Assembly (NCBI GenBank): GCA_046726215.1
Contig: JBKPAA010000019.1
Span: 65,446-129,445 of the forward strand
Reading direction: 5' to 3'
Length of the DNA: 64,000 bases
From: DASQUK01 sp046726215
GTDB lineage: Bacteria > Actinomycetota > Acidimicrobiia > Acidimicrobiales > VFJN01
Shown here: piece after piece, positions 54,052 through 62,474 of the stretch
Numbering within the stretch: the first letter of the stretch is position 1
Layout: the number at the start of each line of letters is the position of its first letter
Notes under the pieces: model-generated
Seen by the model: only the letters and a program-made list of their open reading frames with translations
The model's database searches: none
What the model was told of the DNA's origin: nothing
Position numbers and translations under genes: made by a program

Positions 54052-55189
54052 CGACCGCGGCTCGGGTGCCGGCCGGCCCGAGCGCCTGGTTGTGGACTTC
54101 ATCGATCGGGTGCGCCGAGAGGGCCTGGCCGTGCCACCGGGGTCGACCGTGGAGTACGCGCGGGCGCTGGGGGCACTGCGGTCCACGCAGACCACCGCTC
54201 TCTACTGGGCCGGTCGTGCCACGCTGGTGCGCCGTCCCGAAGACATCGCCGCCTACGACCGCGCCTTCGCGTCGTTCTTCGGGGGCGCGGACGACGCACC
54301 GATGAGGCGTGTGTCGGTCTCGGTCGAGCTCCGGGTCGACGCCCCCGACGACCCGGCGGCGAACGATCCGCCGCCCGATGGTGACGACGAGTCGCCCGCC
54401 AACGAGCTGCGCACGTTGCGCTGGAGCGCCACCGAGCTGCTGCGCCACAAGGACTTATCCCAGTGCACCGCCGAGGAACTGGCGGAGGCCCACCGGCTGA
54501 TGGCGGACCTGCGCGTGCACGCCGCCCTGCGGCGCAGCCGCCGTCGGCGGCGGACGTCGCGGCATCGCGGCCATCCCGACCTGCGCCGGACCGTGGCCCG
54601 ATCGTTGCGGACCGGAGGCGAGGTGGTCCGCCCCGCCACCAGCGAACGCGGTGAGCGGCCGCGCCGCCTGGTCCTGCTGCTGGACGTCAGCGGCTCGATG
54701 GAGCCCTACGCGCGGGCGCTGGCCCGGTTCGCGCACGCCGCCGTGGCGGCCCGCAAGCGCGGCCAGGTGGAGGTGTTCGCGCTCGGCACACGTGTCACCC
54801 GCATATCCCACGAGCTGGCCACCCACGACCCGGACGCTGCGCTGCGCAGTGCCGCCGACGCGGTTGCCGACTGGGCGGGGGGTACCCGCCTGGGCGAGGG
54901 GCTGCGCACGTTCAACGACCGCTGGGGCGTGCGGGGCCTGGCCCGGGGGGCGGTGGTGGTGGTGCTGTCCGACGGCTGGGACCGGGGCGATCCCACCCTG
55001 CTGGGGTCCGAGCTGGCCCGGCTGCGGCGAGTCGTCTACCGCCTGGTGTGGGTCAACCCGCTGAAGGCCTCGCCGGGCTTCGCGCCGCTGGCCCAGGGCA
55101 TGGCGGCGGCACTCCCGCACGTGGACGAGTTCGTGGAGGGTCACTCGGTGGCCTCGCTGGAGGCCCTGGCCGAGGTGGTGGCCCGATGA
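54041..55189 (+). CDS. coxE: von Willebrand factor A-domain protein (CoxE-like)
   Basis: Predicted 382 residues. The C-terminal VWA domain has the MIDAS metal motif in LVLLLDVSGSMEPYARAL, with GGTRLGEGLRTF and VVVLSDGWDRGDP further on. The N-terminal ~190 residues are helical and end in an Arg-rich stretch (RRSRRRRRTSRHRG). VWA proteins work with the adjacent MoxR ATPase as a metal-insertion or chaperone pair. GTG start 54041 lies within the end of the ATPase gene. Confidence 0.92.
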   Translation: MTPDDRGSGAGRPERLVVDFIDRVRREGLAVPPGSTVEYARALGALRSTQTTALYWAGRATLVRRPEDIAAYDRAFASFFGGADDAPMRRVSVSVELRVDAPDDPAANDPPPDGDDESPANELRTLRWSATELLRHKDLSQCTAEELAEAHRLMADLRVHAALRRSRRRRRTSRHRGHPDLRRTVARSLRTGGEVVRPATSERGERPRRLVLLLDVSGSMEPYARALARFAHAAVAARKRGQVEVFALGTRVTRISHELATHDPDAALRSAADAVADWAGGTRLGEGLRTFNDRWGVRGLARGAVVVVLSDGWDRGDPTLLGSELARLRRVVYRLVWVNPLKASPGFAPLAQGMAAALPHVDEFVEGHSVASLEALAEVVAR

Positions 55190-55220
55190 CATCGGCGGGC
55201 GAAGCCGGAAGGAAGGTTCC

Positions 55221-55535
55221 ATGAGAGAGCTGCTCGACGAGCTCGACCGCTGGCGGGCCGAGGGCGTGCCGGTCGCCATTGCCCGGGTGGTCGACCTCGA
55301 CGGATCGGGTCCCCGGGCGCCTGGCGCCGCCATGGCCGTCAACGGGCGTGGCGAGGTGATCGGGTCGGTGTCGGGCGGATGCGTCGAGGGCGCGGTGGTC
55401 ACCGAGGCGCTGGAGGTGCTGCGCACCGGCGAGCGCAAGGTGGTGACCTTCGGTTACAGCGACGACGATGCCTTCGCGGTCGGCCTGACGTGCGGTGGCA
55501 CGATCCACCTGTTCCTGGAGCCGATGGACTGGTGA
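55221..55535 (+). CDS. XdhC/CoxI N-terminal domain protein
   Basis: Predicted 104 residues: VPVAIARVVDLDGSGPRAPGAAMAV, GEVIGSVSGGCVEGAVV and GLTCGGTIHLFLEP, the complete small XdhC_CoxI domain with its two conserved Cys. This domain binds molybdenum cofactor and helps load sulfurated cofactor. Here it is a separate short gene; GAAGGAAGG lies ~6 bases before ATG 55221. The stop overlaps the next GTG (GTGA). Confidence 0.88.
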   Translation: MRELLDELDRWRAEGVPVAIARVVDLDGSGPRAPGAAMAVNGRGEVIGSVSGGCVEGAVVTEALEVLRTGERKVVTFGYSDDDAFAVGLTCGGTIHLFLEPMDW

Positions 55536-56371
55536 CGGGCGTGGCGTCGGACGGCTCCGGGCGTCTGTACGAGGAGTTGGCGGCGGCCATCCGGGCCGAG
55601 GAGGCCGTGGCGCTGGCCACCGTCATCGCCGGTCCCGGGCAGGGTGGCAAGCTGCTGGTGGGTCCCGGGCGCGGCGCCATGGGGTCGCTGGGCAACCCCG
55701 ACCTCGATCGGGTCGTCACCCGGGACGCCCTGGGGGAGCTGGCCGCCGGCACGACTGTCGTCCGCCACTACGGCGAGCACGGAGAGGCGCGGGAGACCGT
55801 CGTGGCGGTGTTCGTGGAGAGCTTCGCACCGCCGCCGCAGATGCTGGTGTTCGGTGCGGTGGACTTCACGGCGTCCCTGGCGCGGGTGGCGAAGGTGCTC
55901 GGCTACCGGGTCACCGTGTGTGACGCGCGCGAGGTGTTCGCCACGCGGGCGCGGTTCCCGCAGGCCGACGAGGTGGTGGTCGACTGGCCCGACAGGTTGT
56001 TGGGCCGCGTCGGAGCCGGGCTCACGGCGCGCGACGCTGTGTGTGTGCTGACGCACGACGCCAAGTTCGACGTCCCCGCGCTGGTGGCGGCGCTCGCCAC
56101 CGCCGTGGGCTACATCGGGGCCATGGGCAGCCGGAGGACCCACGCCGAGCGGATCGCGCGGCTGAAGGAGGCGGGTGTCGACGACGAGTCCCTCCTGCGG
56201 ATCCGGGCCCCGATCGGTCTCGACATCGGGGCCCGCACGCCGGAAGAGACGGCGGTGTCGATCTGTTCCGAGATCATCGCCCAGCGCACCGGTCGCCACG
56301 ACGCCCGACCGCTGCGCGACACGGAGGGCCCGATCCACGGCGGTGACTCCGAGCCGCCCGTCGGCGGCTGA
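55532..56371 (+). CDS. XdhC/CoxI C-terminal (Rossmann) domain protein
   Basis: Predicted 279 residues from GTG 55532. It has a second XdhC-like N-terminal part (EEAVALATVIAGPGQGGKLLVGPGRG) and the XdhC Rossmann domain: MLVFGAVDFTASLARVAKVLGYRVTVCDAR, VLTHDAKFDVPALVAAL, YIGAMGSRRTHAERIARLKEAG and IGLDIGARTPEETAVSICSEI. The FGAVDF segment replaces the usual GxGxxG start. Together with the 104-residue protein it should act in molybdenum-cofactor insertion. Confidence 0.9.
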   Translation: MTGVASDGSGRLYEELAAAIRAEEAVALATVIAGPGQGGKLLVGPGRGAMGSLGNPDLDRVVTRDALGELAAGTTVVRHYGEHGEARETVVAVFVESFAPPPQMLVFGAVDFTASLARVAKVLGYRVTVCDAREVFATRARFPQADEVVVDWPDRLLGRVGAGLTARDAVCVLTHDAKFDVPALVAALATAVGYIGAMGSRRTHAERIARLKEAGVDDESLLRIRAPIGLDIGARTPEETAVSICSEIIAQRTGRHDARPLRDTEGPIHGGDSEPPVGG

Positions 56372-56375
56372 CGCC

Positions 56376-56951
56376 GTGACCCTCGCGGCGATCGTGCTGG
56401 CGGCGGGCGGGGGATCACGGTTCACGGCATCGGGCGGGGACGTCCACAAGCTGCTGGCCCCCTTCCAGGGGCGCACGGTGGTGGAGTGGGCCATCGACAG
56501 TGCCGCGGCCGCCGGGCTGGACGCGCTGTACGTGGTGCGGGGCGCCACCGACCTACCGGTCCCACCACTGGCGGCCGACGCCGTGCGGTTCGTGGCCAAC
56601 GACCGCTGGCAGGACGGCATGGCAACGTCGCTCCGGGCGGGCCTGACCCGGGCGCGGCGGGATGGGCACCATGCGGTGGTCGTCGGCCTGGGGGACCAGC
56701 CGCTGGTGCTGGCGGAATCGTGGCAACGCGTGGCCGGGGCGAAGGCCAAGCCCATCGGTGTGGCGACGTACCACGGGAGGCGTGGTAACCCGGTCCGGCT
56801 GTCGTCGCTCGTCTGGCCGCTGCTGCCGCTGACCGGCGACGTGGGAGCCAGGTTGGTGATGCGCCGCCGGCCGGACCTGGTGATGGAAGTACCGTGTCCG
56901 GGGGGTGCCGGCGACATCGATACGGTCGACGATCTGAGGGATTGGAGCTGA
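56376..56951 (+). CDS. mocA: molybdenum cofactor nucleotidyltransferase, MobA/MocA-like
   Basis: Predicted 191 residues. The NTP-transferase signature LAAIVLAAGGGSRFTASGGDVHKLLAPFQGR, VVVGLGDQPLVLAESW and GDVGARLVMRRRPDLVMEVPC with a final DIDTVDDL match MocA-type proteins that add CMP (or GMP) to molybdopterin. Since CoxL-family enzymes use the cytosine dinucleotide form, MocA is the better guess. The insertion SGGDVH interrupts the usual GxxKxL spacing slightly. GTG start. Confidence 0.87.
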   Translation: MTLAAIVLAAGGGSRFTASGGDVHKLLAPFQGRTVVEWAIDSAAAAGLDALYVVRGATDLPVPPLAADAVRFVANDRWQDGMATSLRAGLTRARRDGHHAVVVGLGDQPLVLAESWQRVAGAKAKPIGVATYHGRRGNPVRLSSLVWPLLPLTGDVGARLVMRRRPDLVMEVPCPGGAGDIDTVDDLRDWS

Positions 56952-56955
56952 TGCC

Positions 56956-57852
56956 GTGGACCTGACCAACGAGTTCCGTGTGGGTGTCCCGGTCGAGCAG
57001 GCCTGGGAGGTGCTCACCGACGTCGAGCGCATTGCCCCGTGCATGCCGGGGGCGCAACTCCAGGAGATCGAGGGCGACGAGTACCGCGGGATCGTGAAGG
57101 TCAAGGTCGGTCCCATCACGGCGCAGTACAAGGGCGCGGCGCGCTTCGTCGAGAAGGACGATGCCGGGCACCGGGCGGTCCTGCGGGCCGAGGGCCGGGA
57201 GACTCGGGGCCAGGGCAACGCCAACGCCACCATCACGGCGCAGCTCGAGTCCGACGGCGACGGCACCAAGGTGTCGGTCGTGACCGAGCTCACGATCACC
57301 GGGCGCGTGGCCCAGTTCGGGCGGGGCGTGTTGGCGGACGTCTCATCGAAGCTGCTGGGCCAGTTCGTCGACTGCCTCGAATCGAAGCTGCTGGCGGGGG
57401 AGGAGAGCGGCGAGGGCGGCACCGGTGCGGCGGCGACGGGCAGTGCCGCTGCCGGCGGTGCGGCGGCCGGTGCAGCCTCGTCGAGCTCCGCCGCCTCACC
57501 GCCAGGGGCATCGACACCCGGCGGACCCCGCGACATCGCCTCGGAGGGCGCCGCTGCGACCCTGCAGACCGACGTCCCGGAGGGCGCGGCATGGCCCGGC
57601 CAGGCATCGTCCGCCAAACCGTCGGCGCAAGCCGCCAAAGCCGCGCCGCCGGCCGGCGAGGACGTGGACCGGGCCCGGGCCAACGGCACGTCCGGCCCGT
57701 CGATCCGGGTGGTCGACTCGCCCGACGCGGAGCCCGTCGACCTGCTCGAAGCCGCCGGCGCACCGGTGGCGAAGCGCCTGGCGCCCGCAGTCGTCGCCCT
57801 CACGCTCCTGTGGCTGCTGAGCATCTTCCTGCGCCGCCGGCGCCGGCGCTGA
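56956..57852 (+). CDS. coxG: CoxG-like SRPBCC protein with membrane anchor
   Basis: Predicted 298 residues. Residues 1-145 are the CoxG (START/SRPBCC) domain: NEFRVGVPVEQAWEVLTDVERIAPCMPGAQL, GIVKVKVGPITAQYKGAARF, GRVAQFGRGVLADVSSKLLGQF. A long Ala/Ser/Gly/Pro linker (~155-265) leads to one C-terminal membrane span (LAPAVVALTLLWLLSIFL) and an Arg-rich end. In carboxydotrophs CoxG recruits the dehydrogenase to the membrane; the anchor supports that job here. GTG start with GGAG ~10 bases upstream. Last gene of the cluster. Confidence 0.92.
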   Translation: MDLTNEFRVGVPVEQAWEVLTDVERIAPCMPGAQLQEIEGDEYRGIVKVKVGPITAQYKGAARFVEKDDAGHRAVLRAEGRETRGQGNANATITAQLESDGDGTKVSVVTELTITGRVAQFGRGVLADVSSKLLGQFVDCLESKLLAGEESGEGGTGAAATGSAAAGGAAAGAASSSSAASPPGASTPGGPRDIASEGAAATLQTDVPEGAAWPGQASSAKPSAQAAKAAPPAGEDVDRARANGTSGPSIRVVDSPDAEPVDLLEAAGAPVAKRLAPAVVALTLLWLLSIFLRRRRRR

Positions 57853-57938
57853 GTCCCGGCCCACCGCTCCCCGGACGATTGGGTCACCAGGGGGGCCGCG
57901 CTAGAATGTCCCTCCTGCCCGGGCTCCCGGACAGCCAC

Positions 57939-58024
57939 GTCGGAGTGGCGGAATTGGCAGACGCGCCAGGTTGAGGGCCTGGTGCCCGATTAAGGGCGTG
58001 GGGGTTCAAGTCCCCCCTCCGACA
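57939..58024 (+). tRNA. tRNA-Leu(GAG)
   Basis: An 86-base class II tRNA. Acceptor GTCGGAG (57939-57945) pairs with CTCCGAC (58017-58023), discriminator A58024. Anticodon stem CCAGG/CCTGG encloses TTGAGGG with anticodon GAG at 57973-57975; a long variable arm and TTCAAGT T-loop follow. CCA not encoded. It marks the left edge of the accessory island. Confidence 0.95.
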
Positions 58025-58625
58025 CGACTAAAGACACGGCCCAGATCCGTGGTGGCGACGACGGCTTTGCGCGCCGGGTGGTATACGAGGTTGAGCCCGA
58101 GGCTGTGGTAGATGCTCGCCTTTTTGGGCTGCGTCGCCTCGCGGAGGACAGCGCCGAGGCCTCCGAGTTCCACCAGCAGCGCGTCGATATCCATCGGGCT
58201 AAGACGTTCCGGTGACTGGAGGCTCGCAAGCTGGCGAGTCACCGCCTCGCGCTGAGCACGAAGGTCGGCGAGTCGCGGGTTGATGACAGCCGGATCGGTG
58301 CCGGCTTCGATGGCCGTCACGAGGTTGGTGGTGGCCTTGTCGATCCCCGTAAGCCGCGCCCGCAGGCTGGCGTGTCGTGTTTCGATTGACTCCTCTGGCT
58401 CTGAGTGGAGGCCAGCCATTCGGGATCGGCGAGGGTCGGGAGCCAGGCATCCAGGGCGTTCACGATGGCGTCTTCGCGAACGTACACGGCCTTGGGGTGG
58501 TGGGAGAGGTACAAGGGCAGGGCGCGGCTCTGGGTGGTGGTGCAGCGGTAGCGCAGCGTGCCGTGGGCCTGGTTGCCTTGCATCTTCCGCTCGCAGATGC
58601 CGCAGTGGACCAGGCCACGGAGCAT
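58006..58625 (-). pseudogene. large serine recombinase, C-terminal remnant
   Basis: Two minus-strand frames give adjoining pieces of one protein. 58625-~58410 reads LRGLVHCGICERKMQGN..GTLRYRC, the zinc beta-ribbon domain; ~58410-58006 reads SLRARLTGIDKATTNLVTAIEAGTDP, then LSPMDIDALLVELGG and LNLVYHPARKAVVATTDLGRV, the coiled-coil/C-terminal part. A frameshift near 58410 breaks it and the catalytic resolvase domain with its Ser is missing. Its stop lies inside the tRNA-Leu 3' end, so it is probably the integrase of an old element inserted at the tRNA. Confidence 0.8.
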
Positions 58626-58639
58626 GTAGGGCGTCGCCG

Positions 58640-59215
58640 AGCCGAGTCGCTGGCGGTCTCGCCGAGTTGAACGAGGTATGCCTCGCCGAGGTCGATGCCC
58701 GCGGCCCCTGCGAACTGGCCGACGCTGTCACCCGTGAGCTGTCCGACCTCGTGGGGCTGCTCGGCGCCATCGGCGCTGAGACCGCCGGCTCGACGGTCGT
58801 GCGCCTCCACGCCGGCCTGAAGAGCAACGCGGTCAGCGGGCTCTCCTACGTCTTGTTCGACTTCTTGGCTCACGGCCACGACATCGCCACCGCCGCCGGC
58901 CGGGCCTGGCTCGTCGAACCCCGTCACGCCGCCCTCGACCTGCACGCCGCGCTTCCGATCTTTGAGCCATGGGTGCAGCGCTCCGTTCTCGAGGGGCCCG
59001 CCCAACAGGCGGCCATCAGCTTTCCCGGCGACCCCGCCGCCATCGTCCTTGACGTCGGCGACGGCAGGTACCACGCCCAGAACCAGCCACGGAGCGACGC
59101 GCCCGCCGACCTCACCGAGGTCGACCCGGTGGAGGCCTTCCTCGCTCTGGCCCGCCGCGGCCCGGCCACGACGCCCGCCGTGCAGCGGCTGGTGTCGTGG
59201 TTCGAGCCCATCTGA
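58640..59215 (+). pseudogene. 5'-truncated maleylpyruvate isomerase-like gene
   Basis: The frame ending at TGA 59213-59215 has real domain sequence only from about 58640: LAELNEVCLAEVDARG, YVLFDFLAHGHDIATAAGRAWLVEPRHAALDLHAALP, then AISFPGDPAAIVLDVGDGRYH and a Pro/Ala end. The HGHDIATAAGRAW block is the second metal-ligand helix of the DinB/mycothiol-isomerase fold. There is no start codon with an N-terminal domain: left of ~58640 the sequence belongs to the recombinase remnant. I read this as a gene cut by the insertion. Confidence 0.6.
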
Positions 59216-59291
59216 CGTGCACGGGCCTGGCAACCGCCAGCACCCGGCTCACCCACAGGCCTACGGGCCACGTCTCAGGAAGGAACCAGCA

Positions 59292-59654
59292 ATGGCCACA
59301 CCGATCGAGGACCTGCCTATCGAGATCTCCAAGGGAGAGCTCGAAACCCGCTACATCGAGTGGGGCGACATGGCCGTCCGCCACGCCCGGGTCCCAGCCG
59401 GCACCGATTTCGCCCCCGTCCTTGCCGGGCTGCCGGGCGACCGGTGTCCGAGCCCCCACTGGGGGATCGTGCTCGAGGGCTCGATCCGCATCATGCACGG
59501 CGACGGTACCCAGGAGACCGCTCGCGCGGGGCAGGTCTACCACTGGCTCGCGGGACACACCGCCACCACCGCCGAAGCCACCACCTTCATCGAGGTCGGC
59601 CCAGTCGGCCCGATGCGCCAGTTCAGCGAGCACGCCAAGCGGATGCTCGGCTGA
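59292..59654 (+). CDS. cupin-domain protein
   Basis: Predicted 120 residues: MAVRHARVPAGTDFAPVLAGLPGDRCPSPHWGIVLEGSIRI and GQVYHWLAGHTATT form a single cupin barrel with PHWG...E and H metal-ligand positions. Small cupins of this kind bind metals or act as enzymes; no reaction assigned. ATG 59292 has AGGAAGGA ~7 bases upstream. A broken VOC gene follows directly. Confidence 0.8.
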   Translation: MATPIEDLPIEISKGELETRYIEWGDMAVRHARVPAGTDFAPVLAGLPGDRCPSPHWGIVLEGSIRIMHGDGTQETARAGQVYHWLAGHTATTAEATTFIEVGPVGPMRQFSEHAKRMLG

Positions 59655-59656
59655 CT

Positions 59657-60114
59657 ATGACCGACCCGGGCCACCTCCTCCATCGCCAAGCTCTGGAAGC
59701 CAGTCGTCAACGTCACCGACCTCCACGAAGCGGAGCGGTTCTGCTCGACGGTCGCCGGGCTGTCGCCCATGGGGCAGGTACAGCACGTTCTCGATCCTCG
59801 ACAACCCGGAGCATCCGGGTTCGGATGGCTGGATCCTGCTCCAGCAGGTGCCGGAGACCGAGGCGGTGCAGGCCGGCACCCATCTCGACATCCGCGTCGA
59901 CGACGTGGCCGCCGCCACCCACCAGATCGAGGCCGTCGGCGGCATGGTCCTCAAGGCCCCGGCCTTCTACGAGCTCGACGGCCGGCCGGTCCTCGAGTGG
60001 GCGGTGATGCAGGACCCGTTCGGCAACGCCTTCTGCGTCATCCGGTGGCCGCTCGCCCACCAGCAGCCGGCATTTCCCCACTCCGGAAGAGAAGGCGCTT
60101 CTTCGCGCGACTAG
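59657..60114 (+). pseudogene. VOC-family (glyoxalase-like) protein with two frameshifts
   Basis: From ATG 59657 (MTDP) the frame must shift by one extra base near 59668 to give ATSSIAKLWKPVVNVTDLHEAERF, and again near 59776 to give YSTFSILDNPEHPGSDGWILLQQVPE, THLDIRVDDVAAATHQIEAVGG and VMQDPFGNAFCVIRW, the two-repeat VOC fold with its metal-ligand Glu/His positions. Both shifts are single extra bases in G-rich spots, so either sequencing errors or true decay. Neighbouring cupin suggests a small detoxification pair. Confidence 0.65.
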
Positions 60115-60386
60115 CGGGAGGACACGGGCTTGAGTCTGCTCGGCAGCGCCAAACCATGCACCCCCGGATCAACGCCCACCTGTCCCCGAACACCCGCTCG
60201 AGGGCACACAGAACCGCAGTCCAGAGGGCCCCGGCGGCGAGCACGGAACCGGCGATCGGTGCTCATCGTGGTTCTCCGCGGAATGCTTGAGGGAGGGGTT
60301 GTGCATGGGGTGTGCCGTTGGGGCGCTTGTGTCAGCAGTTGGTTCCAGTCCCGCTGGGAGGGCGGTCCGGTTCGATCGTGGCGGGT
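60115..60386. other. gap with no supported feature
   Basis: About 270 bases between the VOC remnant and the SagB-like gene. Short frames on both strands lack start signals and domain-like sequence. Nothing convincing seen. Confidence 0.4.
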
Positions 60387-61931
60387 TCAGGTGAGCTGGA
60401 CCCGTAGCCGTTGCATCTCGGCGGGGCGTTTGCCGGGACGGGGCCGGTAGTCGGGCACGCCGACCGTGGTGACCAGCATCGGGGATGCTTCGGTTCGGAG
60501 GAAGGCGGACACCTCGTCGTCGTAGAAGGTGATGCCGGTGGCGCCGTAGCCGAGGGCGTAGGCGGCGAGTTGGAGGCGGCCCATGGTGGTGCCCGCTTCG
60601 AGCAGGGCCGACCGATAGCCGCGGGGACCACTTCGCTCGATGACGACGCCGAGCGCCGCGCAATGGAAGGCGTCGAAGGCGCAGTCGCCGCCGAGCGGCT
60701 GATCGAGGCAGAGGTGGGCCGCCTGGGGACGGAACGTCCCCTGCTGGATCTGCTCCAGGTTGGCTTGCGCCCAGCGGTAGATGCCAGGTGTGACACCTTC
60801 GACTGCGTGGACGGTGAGGAAGTGCTCGAGCAGGGTGCGCCCCGGTCCGGCGAAGTCTGTGGGCACGGGACGGGCTGCCACTGCAAGCTGCCATCGCAGC
60901 GCGTCCTCGCCGACCGGGTCGCGTGTGTAGCGGCGCGTGGAGCCCCGCCGCACGATGACGTCCTCGATCGTGCCCCGACCGCCCGGCGAGATAGGGACCT
61001 CACGGGTCGCAACCGTGCCCAGCTGCGCGGCCGCGGTGCGCCACTCCGTCACGTCGTCGGTAGCGGTGAGGACGCCTGCCCGGTGCACCGCTGCGAGCCC
61101 CGTGTGGTGCTGCGGGGAGACAGAGAGCGGGTGGACGCGGTGGTCGATGGTGGGGGGTCGATCGGCGCCAGTGGGTGGTCGAGCTTCGGGACCGCCCGCC
61201 AGCGGCACGATCACGAGCGGGTATTCCTCGGGCGAGCCAATAGCGAGGAGGTGGGCCACGTCGTCGTCGACGAAGCCGGTGAGCACCCGCGGCGTGATGC
61301 CCGCGGCCTCGGTGACCGCCAACCCGTTCGCCAGAACGGCGCCGGAATCCCAGAAGAGGTGTCGGTACCCGCGCTCCCCGTACTTCCAGGTGGTGCGCCA
61401 CGGGATGCCGGAGAGCACCAGGGTCGTCGGTGCGCTTTCGATGGCCCCATCGGCGGCGGCCAGCGCCAGGAACGGCCGGTGGTCGCCGGCGCGGAGCCGC
61501 CGCAGGGCGAACTCGACCGGATTGAAGTGGTAGACGCCAGCCGGCAGCCCCGGCAGGTCGCCACAGACCACGTAGACCTCTATGGGGTAGAGCGCGCCCG
61601 CCGAAGCGGCGGCCCGCAGGAAGATCGGCCGCCCACCAACCAGCCGCGCCCGGCGCGTCACCCCTGCCGAGAAGAACAGCACACGGGCCAGCTCCGGGAG
61701 CCCCCACGGCCCCGGCGCGGCGTCCACGCGGCCCGAAAGCACCTCGACCGCCGACGCGTCCCGCTCCGGTAGGTCGACCGGCAGGGGGATCGGCTCGAGG
61801 TCCGGGTAGTGCTTCAGCGGGATCGGCATGTTGGCGAAGTCGAGGACGTGTCCGCCCCCGCGGACGCTCTCGACCGTGTGCTTGGTGGCGTCGTGGAACA
61901 GGCGGGTCATCTCGCGATCGTTCTGCGCCAT
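60387..61931 (-). CDS. SagB/ThcOx-type oxidoreductase with two tandem nitroreductase domains
   Basis: Predicted 514 residues from ATG 61931. Domain 1 (~50-250) has FFSAGVTRRARLVGGRPIFLRAAASAGALYPIEVYVV, VYHFNPVEFALRRL and RHLFWDSGAVLANGLAVTEAAG; domain 2 (~280-505) has VIVRRGSTRRYTRDPV, PGIYRWAQANLEQ, AAHLCLDQPLGGD and LLEAGTTMGRLQLAAYALGYGATGITFYDDEV. Both are FMN-binding nitroreductase folds. In thiazole/oxazole peptide pathways SagB oxidises azolines, but no YcaO or precursor gene is near. TACCGT (61944-61939 minus) ends 7 bases before the start. Confidence 0.85.
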   Translation of the reverse strand: MAQNDREMTRLFHDATKHTVESVRGGGHVLDFANMPIPLKHYPDLEPIPLPVDLPERDASAVEVLSGRVDAAPGPWGLPELARVLFFSAGVTRRARLVGGRPIFLRAAASAGALYPIEVYVVCGDLPGLPAGVYHFNPVEFALRRLRAGDHRPFLALAAADGAIESAPTTLVLSGIPWRTTWKYGERGYRHLFWDSGAVLANGLAVTEAAGITPRVLTGFVDDDVAHLLAIGSPEEYPLVIVPLAGGPEARPPTGADRPPTIDHRVHPLSVSPQHHTGLAAVHRAGVLTATDDVTEWRTAAAQLGTVATREVPISPGGRGTIEDVIVRRGSTRRYTRDPVGEDALRWQLAVAARPVPTDFAGPGRTLLEHFLTVHAVEGVTPGIYRWAQANLEQIQQGTFRPQAAHLCLDQPLGGDCAFDAFHCAALGVVIERSGPRGYRSALLEAGTTMGRLQLAAYALGYGATGITFYDDEVSAFLRTEASPMLVTTVGVPDYRPRPGKRPAEMQRLRVQLT

Positions 61932-62062
61932 CACGCCGACGGTACCCAGCGCGGTCAGACCCGGTGAGATGGCGCCCGCGACGCAGGTCAGCCGCTCAGC
62001 AGCGGTGATATCACGATGACGTGGAGGACAACTGGGCCTCCGCCTACAGTCGAGCCAGCTCG

Positions 62063-62296
62063 CTAGCCTCCCCGGGCGTCGTGACAATGGCCCGGCCGCA
62101 ACGCCTGCAACGCCGCGATCGCACCGTTCTTGGCGGTCTCGCGCAACGCCATGATCGTCGAGCGATCCACCCCGGCCTGCGCCACAGCCTCCCGGCTGGC
62201 CAGCTCGCCGGTGATGACCTTCAAACAGATCTCGTACTTCTGCTCGGCCGACAAGAACTGCTTCGGGCGGCGCCGCGGCGTTATGGGTTCGGGCAT
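62063..62296 (-). pseudogene. transposase-type helix-turn-helix fragment
   Basis: 77 residues: PKQFLSAEQKYEICLKVITGEL then ASREAVAQAGVDRSTIMALRETAKNGAIAAL, the N-terminal HTH common to IS3-type OrfA/transposase proteins. ATG 62296 has AAAGGAG ~6 bases upstream. It stops early and no catalytic DDE part is present on either side, so it is a remnant. No terminal inverted repeats found. Confidence 0.6.
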
Positions 62297-62474
62297 GAGC
62301 GCTCCTTTCCCTCACACCCGCAGACCTCACCAGATGTTGACGGATCCCTTCGCGGAAAATCTCGTCGCGCTAAGTCAGACGCACTGGAACCGCTGCGAGG
62401 GAGTTGGATCGGTCGTTGCTGCTTTGGATTCGGGTGAGTGGCCGATCGGAGGTGTGGCGCTGCACACTTGTGTT

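Noticed and set aside
58006..58024. tRNA 3' end as attachment site
   Set aside because: Likely, but no second copy of the tRNA 3' end was found inside the window, so no att pair can be stated.
57990..58229. Minus-strand frame ending in EGGLEPPRP
   Set aside because: That ending is the well-known antisense translation of a class II tRNA, not a protein end.
58280..59215. Plus-strand frame read as one 311-residue protein
   Set aside because: Its first ~120 residues are antisense to the recombinase remnant; only the part after ~58640 is protein-like.
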